37,088 bases of DNA from Paenibacillus oceani (lineage in GTDB: Bacteria; Bacillota; Bacilli; Paenibacillales; NBRC-103111). Positions 17,263-26,200 of this stretch are shown here, piece after piece. The translations under genes were made by a program, and so were the position numbers. The first letter of the stretch is position 1; the number at the start of each line of letters is the position of its first letter. A model generated the notes under the pieces. It searched no databases, had not been told where the DNA came from, and saw only the letters and a program-made list of their open reading frames with translations. The stretch covers positions 1-37,088 of the forward strand of contig NZ_JACXJA010000067.1 of NCBI RefSeq assembly GCF_014705615.1, given 5' to 3'.

Positions 17263-18006
17263 TTATTGATCCTCCCAGCTATTGAATTTGAGAAATTTGC
17301 GGCAGATCACATATTTGGAGCTTGATTGGCGGACCAGCCCTTCCAGTTGAAGCGCGGTCCGGATAAACTCCGGAATGTATTCGTCATACTTGACCTCGAG
17401 CACATATACATGTTCGTCTAAGGCGCGAATCGTCGGCAGATTCGGGTCGAACAGGCGGATCGCGTTCAGACCGGTCCGCAAGTTTTTGTCGAACGTAATC
17501 CGGACGTTCCCGGTATGGCAAATGTAAGCCTCCCGCGTATAGTCAACGATGACTTTGGGACGCAGCAGCCGGTTTTTCATCTCCATATACATATGAAATT
17601 GCAGCGGTTTCGCCGGTTCGTTCAACACCTCGAACCGTCCCGACACGATCGCGTCCGCCGTTTCTCTGGACAGCGCTTCCTTGACTTTGGATATAGAGTC
17701 CTTGAATTTGATTTTCTTCTCCAGATGAATGATGCCGTCCTGCAGGTTGTAGATCCGGATGCGGTATTTCTCGCGGTCGCGCGCGCCTGTCAATTTCTCA
17801 TGCAAAGCTTTGTTGCTTATATCGTCGAAGTATAAGCTCCGAATGTGGTACTCGCCGGCCGGACCCGCATGTTTGTCCGGCTGCATCAGTCCTCTGAGCC
17901 TTTGCCGGATGATATGGTACTGATGGACGTTCACAAAGTATTTCAGCTCGTGCCGGTATTTCAGATGAGGGTATCTCAAATCGGCGGTCGTCGTATCCGG
18001 CTTCAT
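17263..18006 (-). CDS. VTC-domain (polyphosphate polymerase-like) protein
   Basis: This 247-residue protein has the VTC/triphosphate-tunnel fold seen in the yeast polyphosphate polymerase. Basic and acidic tunnel strands are visible in order: YRHELKYFV (start), IRSLYFDD, KYRIRIYN, HLEKKIK, VDYTREAY, VRITFDKN and LEVKYDEYIPEF. The start chosen is ATG at 18006 with GAGGAGG 6 nt upstream; a longer frame to 18168 has no ribosome binding site and lacks family similarity. It is the first gene of the VTC-DUF4956-CotH unit. Whether it makes polyphosphate or binds another polyanion is not shown by the sequence. Confidence 0.87.
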   Translation of the reverse strand: MKPDTTTADLRYPHLKYRHELKYFVNVHQYHIIRQRLRGLMQPDKHAGPAGEYHIRSLYFDDISNKALHEKLTGARDREKYRIRIYNLQDGIIHLEKKIKFKDSISKVKEALSRETADAIVSGRFEVLNEPAKPLQFHMYMEMKNRLLRPKVIVDYTREAYICHTGNVRITFDKNLRTGLNAIRLFDPNLPTIRALDEHVYVLEVKYDEYIPEFIRTALQLEGLVRQSSSKYVICRKFLKFNSWEDQ

Positions 18007-18122
18007 GCTGGACCTCCTCTCCAGTCGCTTGATTGGGTATGATTCGGAGTATAAAGGACGAAGCTGAACCCACGTTGAACGCTTGCTGAACGTTTTCTGA
18101 ATCCGCGCTTTTATCTGAACGC

Positions 18123-18150
18123 AAAAAAGAAGACCCTCACGGGCCTTCTT
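18123..18150 (-). terminator. Intrinsic terminator of the small membrane gene
   Basis: On the minus strand AAGAAG..CCC pairs with GGG..CTTCTT around a short loop and is followed by six T. It lies about 43 nt after the stop at 18193 and separates this gene from the VTC unit. Confidence 0.75.
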
Positions 18151-18192
18151 CGGAACGTTCCTATTCAAGTGTAATCTTATTGGCGGCGCATC

Positions 18193-18453
18193 TTAGATAC
18201 TGCCGCGGCTCGACTTGTCTCTGTGGAACAGTCGAATCGCCGCTCCGATCATATAGATCTGGACGCTGCCGATCAGGAAACCGACTCCAATCATCAGTCC
18301 GAGGTTACGGTCGCTGAATTCGGTTACATTTACCAGACAAGTGATTACACCGATCGTCAAAGCAATCCAAGCCGCTACGGTCATGACGGACGCCAGCTTA
18401 TTGCCGTCCTGCACAGTTTGTTGCTCCATTGCCATCGTTTTGGTTGTCATCAT
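18193..18453 (-). CDS. Small two-helix membrane protein, unknown function
   Basis: This protein is about 86 residues long with two clear hydrophobic helices (about residues 23-43 and 53-75 of the product) joined by a short loop with ...TEFSDRNLG..., and a charged C-terminal tail. I do not recognise the family with confidence. The start is set at ATG 18453, 5 nt after AGGGG; a second ATG follows immediately and may be used. It is monocistronic, with its own terminator. Confidence 0.65.
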   Translation of the reverse strand: MMTTKTMAMEQQTVQDGNKLASVMTVAAWIALTIGVITCLVNVTEFSDRNLGLMIGVGFLIGSVQIYMIGAAIRLFHRDKSSRGSI

Positions 18454-18565
18454 GAACACCCCTTGCCGAAATCATTGTTACCTCTATTGTAACATAGTTT
18501 TCGCAAAATGTTCATCATTTCTTCATTTTTTGTTCAAATTATAGACAAAAATCCGTCAAAACCGC

Positions 18566-20206
18566 TTAGACCTTGAACTTCCCGATATGCTCTCGCAAGT
18601 TCTGCGCCAGTTGCAGCAGCGTATCGGAGGCGGCCGCCACCTCTTCCGTCGAAGCGAGCTGCTCCTCGGAAGCGGCCGAGACATGCTGCGTCCCTTGCGC
18701 CGACTGTCCGGCCAGCCCGGCGATGCTGTCGACGGAGCGGACGACCTGCCCGGCCCCTTCCGCCGTACGGGCAATCAGAACCGCTACTTGATGCAGCTCG
18801 CCGGCTGCAGCGGTCACCGCAAGCTCGATCTGCTCAAACGATTGGCCGGCCTGATCGACGACGCCGATCCCTTGCGCCACTTCTCTCGAGGCGGCTTCCA
18901 TTTGCTTCACGGCCTGCGCGATTCCGCCGCGGATCTGATCGATGTATCCGGCGATCTCCCCGGTCTCTTGGGCCGACTGCTCGGCAAGCTTGCGCACCTC
19001 GCCGGCCACCACGGCGAAGCCGCGCCCCTGCTCGCCCGCTCTTGCCGCTTCGATCGACGCATTCAGCGCAAGCAGGTTCGTCTGGCCGGATATGGCCGAG
19101 ATCGCTTCCACGATCCGCCCGATCTCCCCCGACAGTTCGCCGAGCTGCCGGATCGACTCGTCCAGCCCGTTGACCGTCTCCCGGATCGAATGCATCTGCC
19201 CCCGCGCCTTGCCGATCGCCGCGCTGCCGTCCACCGCACGCTCCGAAGCACCCCCGGCCGCTCTCTCCGCTTCGTTTGCCCGCTGCTTCATATGCCCGAC
19301 CGTCTCCGTCATATCGTCCAGCACAAGCGAAGCCGCTTCCACGATGCGGACCTGCTCTTCGGCGCCGGCAGCCACCTGTTCGATGCTCGACGTAATTTGC
19401 CGGCTAGCGCTGCCGGTCTGGTCCACGCTGCTCTTCAGCTCCCCGGAGGAAGCGACCACCTGCTGAGACAGCTTCATCACTTCCTCGATAAGCTGCCGCA
19501 AGTTGTTCGCGACATGACGGACGGAGCCGGTCAATTGACCGACCTCATCCCGGGTCCCGGCCTCCTCTACCGATACGGTCAAGTCTCCGCCGGCGATCGC
19601 GGCTGTCGTGGACGTCAGTCTCTGAATCGGCAATACGACTCTCCGCGTCATTCTCCAGGTGATCCACCCGGTCAGCGCAAAGATGACGGCCGCTGCAGCC
19701 GTTGTCACATTCAACACGGTTTTATTCCGTGCCAGATTCGCTTCATAGAGAGATTCGATGTCTCGTCCCAGCAGATGGACGTCGTTGACCATGCCTAGCG
19801 TACGGATCGATTGGCGCTTCAGCTCGGTGTCGTCCGATTTCTCCACCGCTTTTTTTACGTCCGCAATAAAACCCTCATATTTGGTCTCCAGCCGCTGCAA
19901 TCGTTCCTTCAGCTCCGGCGAATCGAACCTCGCTTGCAACCCTTCGATCTCCGCGGCGATCGCGGCCGCCTTATCCAGCGCGTCGGCGGCGTTGCCCGCG
20001 CCCATATTATAGGAAGCGTTGCTTAGAGCGAGCTGTGACGCCAGCAGCGCTCCTTCCAGTCGTTCCGCTTTCAGCAGCGATTCGACGCTTGCGGAGCTCG
20101 ACTCTTGAAGCTGCCTGGACTGCACAATAACGACGAGCAGCATGCACACCGCAAGCAGCAGCGGGAGCATGGCGTTTAAGATCAGTTTTCGGCTTAGTGT
20201 CATCAT
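18566..20206 (-). CDS. Methyl-accepting chemotaxis protein
   Basis: This 546-residue chemoreceptor has TM1 at about residues 10-27, an extracytoplasmic helical ligand domain of about 140 residues (four-helix-bundle type), TM2 at about 170-188, a HAMP linker and a long cytoplasmic coiled coil. The conserved hairpin tip is seen in [20 protein letters not shown], followed by [18 protein letters not shown], the contact region for CheA/CheW. It starts with MM after GGAAGG and lies 32 nt after the BMP-family lipoprotein gene, so the two are co-transcribed. This suggests the binding protein may present its ligand to this receptor. Confidence 0.93.
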   Translation of the reverse strand: MMTLSRKLILNAMLPLLLAVCMLLVVIVQSRQLQESSSASVESLLKAERLEGALLASQLALSNASYNMGAGNAADALDKAAAIAAEIEGLQARFDSPELKERLQRLETKYEGFIADVKKAVEKSDDTELKRQSIRTLGMVNDVHLLGRDIESLYEANLARNKTVLNVTTAAAAVIFALTGWITWRMTRRVVLPIQRLTSTTAAIAGGDLTVSVEEAGTRDEVGQLTGSVRHVANNLRQLIEEVMKLSQQVVASSGELKSSVDQTGSASRQITSSIEQVAAGAEEQVRIVEAASLVLDDMTETVGHMKQRANEAERAAGGASERAVDGSAAIGKARGQMHSIRETVNGLDESIRQLGELSGEIGRIVEAISAISGQTNLLALNASIEAARAGEQGRGFAVVAGEVRKLAEQSAQETGEIAGYIDQIRGGIAQAVKQMEAASREVAQGIGVVDQAGQSFEQIELAVTAAAGELHQVAVLIARTAEGAGQVVRSVDSIAGLAGQSAQGTQHVSAASEEQLASTEEVAAASDTLLQLAQNLREHIGKFKV

Positions 20207-20238
20207 CTCTACCTTCCGTCCTTATCCGTCCTTGCGAT

Positions 20239-21213
20239 TCATCTCGAACCGATCTGAATCTTCCGCTCGATTAAATCGCGCTTAAGCGATTCCAGCTTGG
20301 CCGACTCCTGCTCGGTGAGCGTTACGACCCTCACCGGAGCGATGCCGACTCCGTTATCCTTTAGACCGAGCGACAACTGCCGGTCCGGCAGAGCCCCTTG
20401 ATCGGTCATCATTTTCGCTACCTGGTACATGCCTTCGTCAATATGCTTCAGCATCGAGCTGACTACCGCTTTCTCCGCCACGGCGAACTGATCGCTGTCT
20501 ACGCCGAAGGCCAGCACGCCTTTCGCCTGCGCTTCCTTCAAGGCTCCGACTCCGGTCAGGCCGGCGGCCGGGTACAGCACGTCCGCGCCTTGGGCGATCA
20601 TCTGCCTGGCGAGCTCCGCTCCTTTATCGGGGTTTCCGAAATCTTCGGCGAACGCCAGCGATATTTTCGCGTCGGGCTTGACCGCATGAACGCCTTGAAC
20701 GTATCCGTTATAGAAGTTACGGATGACGGGTGCATCGACGCCCCCGATAAATCCGACATGACCGGATTTGCTCTTAAGCGCTGCCAGTACGCCAATCAGA
20801 AAACTCCCTTCGTCCTCCTTAAACGTAAGCGAATGGACGTTGCCGAGCTCAGACACACTGTCGATCAACAGAAACTTCTGCTCCGGATACCGCTTGGCTA
20901 CGCTTTCGAGACTTTCCTGCGACATGAAGCCGAGTCCGACGACCAGATCGTTGCCCGCCCGGACAAGCTCCTCGATCCCGATCTCGTACGTCTGCGTTTC
21001 CGATATTTCCCGATAATCGAAGCGGACCCCCAGACCGTCCCGGGCTTTGATCAATCCTTGAAAAGCGGAATCGCTGAACGATTGGTCGCCAAGCCCGACG
21101 TCAGAAAGCATAATTCCGATCCGGACTTCCCGTTCTTTCGTATCTCCAGGGCTTGAGCATCCCCCTAGTGCCAGCATGACAACCCCCAGCACGATTATTA
21201 GTACGCGTTTCAC
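20239..21213 (-). CDS. BMP-family (Med/PnrA-type) binding lipoprotein
   Basis: This 324-residue periplasmic-binding-like lipoprotein has a signal with lipobox LGGC (Cys19). The BMP-family features include GLGDQSFSDSAFQGL, GFIGGVDAPVIRNFYNGYVQG and GADVLYPAAGLTGVG. Known family members bind nucleosides or act as cell-surface lipoproteins. The start is GTG at 21213 with GGGAG upstream. No permease or ATPase gene is near; the next gene in the operon is a chemoreceptor, so a sensing rather than a transport role is possible. The ligand cannot be read from the sequence. Confidence 0.9.
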   Translation of the reverse strand: MKRVLIIVLGVVMLALGGCSSPGDTKEREVRIGIMLSDVGLGDQSFSDSAFQGLIKARDGLGVRFDYREISETQTYEIGIEELVRAGNDLVVGLGFMSQESLESVAKRYPEQKFLLIDSVSELGNVHSLTFKEDEGSFLIGVLAALKSKSGHVGFIGGVDAPVIRNFYNGYVQGVHAVKPDAKISLAFAEDFGNPDKGAELARQMIAQGADVLYPAAGLTGVGALKEAQAKGVLAFGVDSDQFAVAEKAVVSSMLKHIDEGMYQVAKMMTDQGALPDRQLSLGLKDNGVGIAPVRVVTLTEQESAKLESLKRDLIERKIQIGSR

Positions 21214-21281
21214 TTTCTCCCGTCCCTCCTGCCTAACCGCAGATGCACATCAGCTGCATAAAACTCGTAATTTCGTACCAA

Positions 21282-21311
21282 ATTATAGCACTCGCCGAGA
21301 TCTCTTGTCTA
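21282..21311 (-). promoter_or_regulatory. Promoter of the BMP-chemoreceptor operon
   Basis: The minus strand has TAGACA (21311-21306), an 18-bp spacer and a perfect TATAAT (21287-21282), 69 nt before the BMP start codon. Confidence 0.6.
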
Positions 21312-21595
21312 AACATTTATAAGCCGAAAGTCCCGACACCAAGCCTTTTTACCCACCTTCATCTTTTAGAGGCTGCCTGGATCACGAAAAACAAACGGGC
21401 GGTTGTTGAATGAGCAACCCGGTACACAGTACATGTGAGAGGGGAACGTCCCTTCGTACAGCAGCTCGCTCACGACTGTATGTTCTATGATGTCGCTTGC
21501 ATAGAAATAAAAGTCTCTAGCAGCCTCCCTACCTACCTGCCAAGTGGGGAAGAACTGGGTCGCTCTTCCACCCAGAAAAGGTCAAAAAATCATAA
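21312..21595. other. Spacer without a convincing gene
   Basis: About 280 nt between the BMP promoter and the LCP terminator. One 66-codon plus-strand ORF crosses it but has no ribosome binding site or recognisable product. No known riboswitch fold was recognised. Confidence 0.4.
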
Positions 21596-21631
21596 GAGCC
21601 TGCTTCCCCCGGCTGGGAGGGAAACAGGCTC
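21596..21631 (-). terminator. Intrinsic terminator of the LCP gene
   Basis: GAGCCTG with CAGGCTC plus an inner TTCCC/GGGAA form a strong stem. On the minus strand it is followed by TTATGATTTTTT. It lies about 90 nt after the LCP stop. Confidence 0.7.
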
Positions 21632-21719
21632 GTGACACCGTCTAACTAGGCAGCGCAACCTTTTTCATAAGCAATCACGGCGAAGAGTTTTCAGTAACGG
21701 TGTCCGATTCCTCTCTCCG

Positions 21720-22820
21720 CTACCTCATATACGAGCTGACGATCGAATCGAGCGCGGCCCGGTCGGGTTCCCAATACCACAACTTCGAACCGACCAGCGG
21801 GTCTTCCTCCGTCACGGAACGCCCGGGTACCGACGAACGCCGGATATTTTTCGGATCGGTATCTTTAAACAGCCAGGCAAGGCTCAGCAGATCGCCGTCC
21901 GTCATATTCGTCTCGACCGCCTCCTTGCGCAGCTTCCCGATCAGTTCCGGCAGCTTAGCGATCCGTTCGCGCGACAGCATCTTTTTAACCGCCGCCTTCA
22001 AGACGTCCACCTGCCCGGCCTGACGGCCGAAATCGCCATCGGCAAACGAATACCGCTCCCGGGCGAAACCAAGCGCAGTCTCTCCGTCCATCTGAACGAC
22101 TCCCGCCGGCAACACTTTCCGCGACGCGCTAATCCGCACCTCTTTCGACAACTCCACCTCGATGCCGCCGATCGCATCGATCAGCTCGACGAAACCTTTC
22201 AGATCCGTCTTGACATAATAATGAACCGGAATGCGCAGCAGATTGCTGACGGCCTGGATCGCCGCCCCGGTTGCCTTCTCGCTTCCCCCCTTGACCGCAC
22301 CTAGAAAGTAAGCATGGTTCACCTTCGTTAACCCGACTCCGGGCAAGTATACGCGCGTATCTCTTGGAATCGACAATACATGAACCGACTTCTGATCCGG
22401 GTCGACATGGGCGACCATAAGCGCATCCGAGCGGGACGCTTCCTTCTCGCGGCTGTCCAGACCGAGTACAAGCACGTTGAAGCCGGTAGATTCCTCCGCT
22501 TGATTCGGCTTGCCCGGATTCGGGAGCTCTTCCTGCCTGTCCTTCACCACAGTCTGTTCCGACCGGTTAGCTGCAACTGCTTCTCCCGGTTCTTGAACGA
22601 GTTCGGGCCGCTCGGTGACCCTATCGCTTAATTCGGCGGCAACACTGACAGGAGGAAGCGCGGCAGGTTCGTCCGAATAAGAAGGAACCGCTAATACAGG
22701 AAGATGAAACGGATGAAAATGATTGGATGGACGATACGTTTCGTATACATAAAACCCGCACACTACTAATAACGCAATCAATATTCCGCCCGAATAGATC
22801 CGGAGACGCCACCTTTTCAT
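21720..22820 (-). CDS. LCP-family (LytR-CpsA-Psr) cell-wall glycopolymer transferase
   Basis: This is a protein of about 366 residues with one N-terminal transmembrane helix (about 8-27), a Pro/Glu-rich stalk to about residue 115 and an extracytoplasmic LCP domain. LCP landmarks are VLVLGLDSREK, SDALMVAHVDP, LSIPRDTRVY and KVNHAYFLG, with the Arg/Asp/Lys residues that bind the polyprenyl pyrophosphate substrate. The family attaches wall teichoic acids or other polymers to peptidoglycan. The start is ATG 22820 after AAGGCGGG; an in-frame TTG 6 nt earlier is an alternative. It is monocistronic, with a terminator downstream and a small palindrome upstream. Confidence 0.9.
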   Translation of the reverse strand: MKRWRLRIYSGGILIALLVVCGFYVYETYRPSNHFHPFHLPVLAVPSYSDEPAALPPVSVAAELSDRVTERPELVQEPGEAVAANRSEQTVVKDRQEELPNPGKPNQAEESTGFNVLVLGLDSREKEASRSDALMVAHVDPDQKSVHVLSIPRDTRVYLPGVGLTKVNHAYFLGAVKGGSEKATGAAIQAVSNLLRIPVHYYVKTDLKGFVELIDAIGGIEVELSKEVRISASRKVLPAGVVQMDGETALGFARERYSFADGDFGRQAGQVDVLKAAVKKMLSRERIAKLPELIGKLRKEAVETNMTDGDLLSLAWLFKDTDPKNIRRSSVPGRSVTEEDPLVGSKLWYWEPDRAALDSIVSSYMR

Positions 22821-22889
22821 ATGCAATCCCGCCTTATTATTAAGGATGCAGCCGCGAAAAGTCCGCTCTGGCGGCAGTTTTTTTGTTTA

Positions 22890-22904
22890 GATACAAAGTG
22901 TATC
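22890..22904. promoter_or_regulatory. Small palindrome upstream of the LCP gene
   Basis: GATACA-AAG-TGTATC is a perfect 6-bp inverted repeat 70-84 nt before the LCP start, in the expected promoter zone. It could be an operator; no regulator is implied by the neighbours. Confidence 0.3.
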
Positions 22905-23100
22905 ATTTAAGTATTCATCATGCAAGCTTCTCTTTCCGCGTTAAGCTCACAGGTGCGAAGAACGATTCCGGACTTTCTATTATTCATAACTATGCTTTTA
23001 CGGCGCTTCCTATCCCACGGCCGTACGAGTGAATATGCGACTCTGAATGCGACGGCACGTTCGAATTACGTGCAGGGGGGCGGATGATGAAATGCCATAT
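22905..23100. other. Spacer without a gene
   Basis: No ORF of note. It contains a small inverted repeat, GCACGT (23055-23060) and ACGTGC (23068-23073). Confidence 0.4.
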
Positions 23101-23156
23101 AAAAAAAGTCCGCTTAACCTCCGCCCCACAAGGAACGGAAAATTAAACAGACTTTG
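23101..23156 (-). terminator. Terminator of the SMC operon
   Basis: On the minus strand AAAGTCTGTTTAA pairs imperfectly with TTAAGCGGACTTT across the hairpin and ends in seven T. It lies about 53 nt after the SMC stop, beyond the 15-bp tandem repeat. Confidence 0.7.
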
Positions 23157-23167
23157 ATTAGAACAGC

Positions 23168-23212
23168 ACTATACTACACTACACTATACTACACTACACT
23201 ATACTACACTAC
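23168..23212. repeat. Three perfect 15-bp tandem copies at the SMC gene end
   Basis: ACTATACTACACTAC is repeated three times without mismatch (23168-23182, 23183-23197, 23198-23212). The last copy overlaps the TAG stop codon (23211-23209) of the SMC gene. Exact identity points to recent expansion. Confidence 0.9.
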
Positions 23213-26200
23213 ATAAACAGCTCCATCTGCTTGACATCGCCCAGTCTCTCCAGAGAAAACGGCTCATGGTCGCGGAAGTAAGCCTGGTTGATCTCTTTTT
23301 CCTTGGTCATGACCAGCTTGCCCCCGCCGGCGGCTTGCCGAAGCCTGCAGCTGAAGACGACCGGGAAGTAATCTTTCAGAAACTTGCCTTCGGCATGCGC
23401 CGTCAGCGCGATAATCTGGAAGCCGAGCTGCTCGGCGATAAAAAACACGGGACTGAGCACATGATCGCTCGAAGCTTTGCCGAACGGATTATCGAGAATG
23501 ACGGTGCGGTGCCTCTTCATATTTGCCCGGATATGCTGGCGCTTCTCGGCGACATAGTTAAGCAACCCGAGGAACAGGGTCATATTTTTGCTCCATTTCT
23601 CGCCGCCGGACCAGTTGTTCGACTGTTCCCAGGAGAAGGACGCCTTCGTCACGTTGTTCTCATTCGTCACTTTCCGGCACGTGACTTTCATCGGCTTCTC
23701 CTGCAGGACGATTTGCAGAAGCTGCTTCGTATCGAGCCATTTCTCAATCTCCTTGCGAACCGTCGGCTTGACCTCCACCCCGTTGTCGTCCCTGTACGGG
23801 CCCTTCTCCAGCTCCGTCAAAATCCATTCCAGATGTTTGCGCAGACGTTCCTTCGCCTCCAGCTCCTCCCACTCGGGGATATGGAACGAGTATATCAGCT
23901 TCCACTGATCCTCCACCTTCACCTTCGTTTTGATCGGAATATCCCGCAGCTCGGAAGCGATTTGCCTGAGATGGCTGTGTACGTGAACGATATATTGTTC
24001 CAATTGCTGATTATGGGTGCTCATCGTCTCTTCGGCTACATGATTGACGCGTTCGATCCGGCTGTGCATCTTCTGCTGGAACAAGGCGATCTCCGCGTAG
24101 CTGCCCTTCTGTTCGACACCCTGCTCGGCCATTTCCCGGAGCTTCACATCTTGAATATGTTTCCGGCAAAAATCGTTGAAGTGGGCTCTCGCCTTTTTCA
24201 CCGCTTTATTCTCGTTCTCCAGTGCTTCCATAGCAGCGGACAAAACGTTCAGCGCGGCTTTGGCGATTTTCATCCGGTCGTACGGAAACTCTGCTTTCTG
24301 CTCCTGCGTCAGCGAAGCCGAAGGGATAAGCGGATTTTCAAACCCGTGAATAATTTTGTACGGATTCAGAAATTGGATCACGTCTTCCAGCTTGCCTAGC
24401 TGCCCTTGAATGTGCCCCTGGAGCCGCAACAGCCCTTCCTGCTGCTCGTTCAATCGCCGTTCTTCCCCCTGAACCTGCTCCTCGACCTCGTGCAGCGGTT
24501 CATGGAACGCTTCAGGCTGCTGACCGGAAAAAGCGCCGGAATACTGCTCGACGAGCAGCTTAACCTTGGTCGCCTGTTCCTTATAGGCATCTTCGCTCCG
24601 CTTGCACTCGCTCTTCACCCGCGCAAGAAGGGCTTCCTGCTCCCTAAGCTCCTTCAATAGCGCCGACATCTGCTCCTCGCCCGTCGCCATAAACGCAACC
24701 TCTTCGTCCAGCTCCAGGTCCGCCTGCTCCAGCCGTAGCTTGCTCATCTCCTTCTCCAGAGACAGTTTGCTGCTTCTCGCATGGTTCTGGCCGGCCTCGA
24801 GCTGCTGGCGTCCTTGAGAGATGCGGTGCAGCTTCAGGTGCAGATCTTTTCGTTCGTTTTTCAGCCACTCCAGGCTTTGCTCCGCGGGAACCGGCTGCGA
24901 GTCCAGAACCTCTTTATACAGCTCCTGACTGTGGAGGCTTGCTTGTTCCATCTTCAAATAGCCCAGTCGGTCGTTTGCCGAATCCATCTTCTGTCTGACA
25001 TGCCGGATCGAGCTTTGTCTGCCGGTCACTTTGCTTTGCAGCCCTTCGGCCTGTTCCGTATATTGGTCGATAGCCAGATTCAGCGCGCCGATCTCTTTGC
25101 CCAGCTCGGCATATTTATGCCCCTTCTCGATCCACTGCTGAAGCTGAACCATCTCGGCCTGCTGGTCGATCATCATCTTCTGGTGCTGATCGATCGTCTG
25201 CTCCGTTTGCCGGATCGATTTCTGAAGCTCCTCTTCCCGGCTCTCCAGTTCCCGGACCCGTTCGCGCGTGAACCCGACTTGCCTCTCCATCTCTTGGACG
25301 GCCTCAAGCGGATATGTCTCGATGAAGCGCAGAAACGCCGCCTGCAGCTCCGAAGCACGCTGCAGCTCCTCCTCCTTCGCTTGCCGTGCCTTAAGAACCT
25401 CTTCGCCCTTCCGGGCGATGCTCGTCTTCCAGTCTGCGAAAGCATCCGCATCCGCGTTCTCCCGCCAATGCTGCGGTTCGATCCAGGCCTGCTCCGCGGC
25501 GGCGATCGGCGCTTCCGTATTCACGAGCCGCGATGCTTCCTGCGAAGAAAGGACTTGGATCGGATACTGCATATCCTCTGCATGCTGTCTTAACTTGCTG
25601 GCCAATAAAGGGACTTCCTGCTCCGTCGTAATTAAGGTGATCGACCAGAGAGGATGGACCGAAGCCCGCTGCGTAAAGCCGATCCCCTGCAAATACTGGA
25701 TGCCGGTCGCAAGCAACGTGAACTGGTTGCTCCATCTCGCCGCCAGCTCCGCCACATATACGTCTGCGAAAAACGTAATCTGGCCGCTGTAGTCATCGAT
25801 ATAACGGAAAGCGAGGCGTTCCTTGAGCAGACAGGCTTCCTTCTCCAGCCGCAGCTTTTCCCGGTCTTCGCCAAGCTGCTCCTCGATGGAGCTCAGCTTA
25901 TCGTAGACGGACGCAAGCCTTTCCCAGGAAGACCGGTACCGGCCCAGTCTGGAGATCAGATCCTGGTGCTCCTTGCGGAACACTTCCAGATTCCGCTCGG
26001 CACCGGTGCGATCCCCGAACGCTTGCTTGAGCGCTTCGCCGGTCCGCATCAGTTGCTCGCCGTTCTCCTCCTTGACGGACGCCAATTCTTTATTTTTCCG
26101 GACGAGCATCACGTTGCCATCGTCCAGCTTCTGATAACGCTCGGCCCATCCCTTCATGCTGCCTTCCATACTTTCCACATCCGGGTTGGCCATCACGCTG

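Noticed and set aside
18587-19798. 403-codon plus-strand ORF opposite the chemoreceptor
   Set aside because: It is antisense to a well-supported MCP gene, and the composition is that of a high-GC shadow frame.
21312-21440. Possible c-di-GMP riboswitch upstream of the BMP-chemoreceptor operon
   Set aside because: I looked for the conserved GEMM-I segments because such riboswitches often precede chemoreceptor genes, but none were present.
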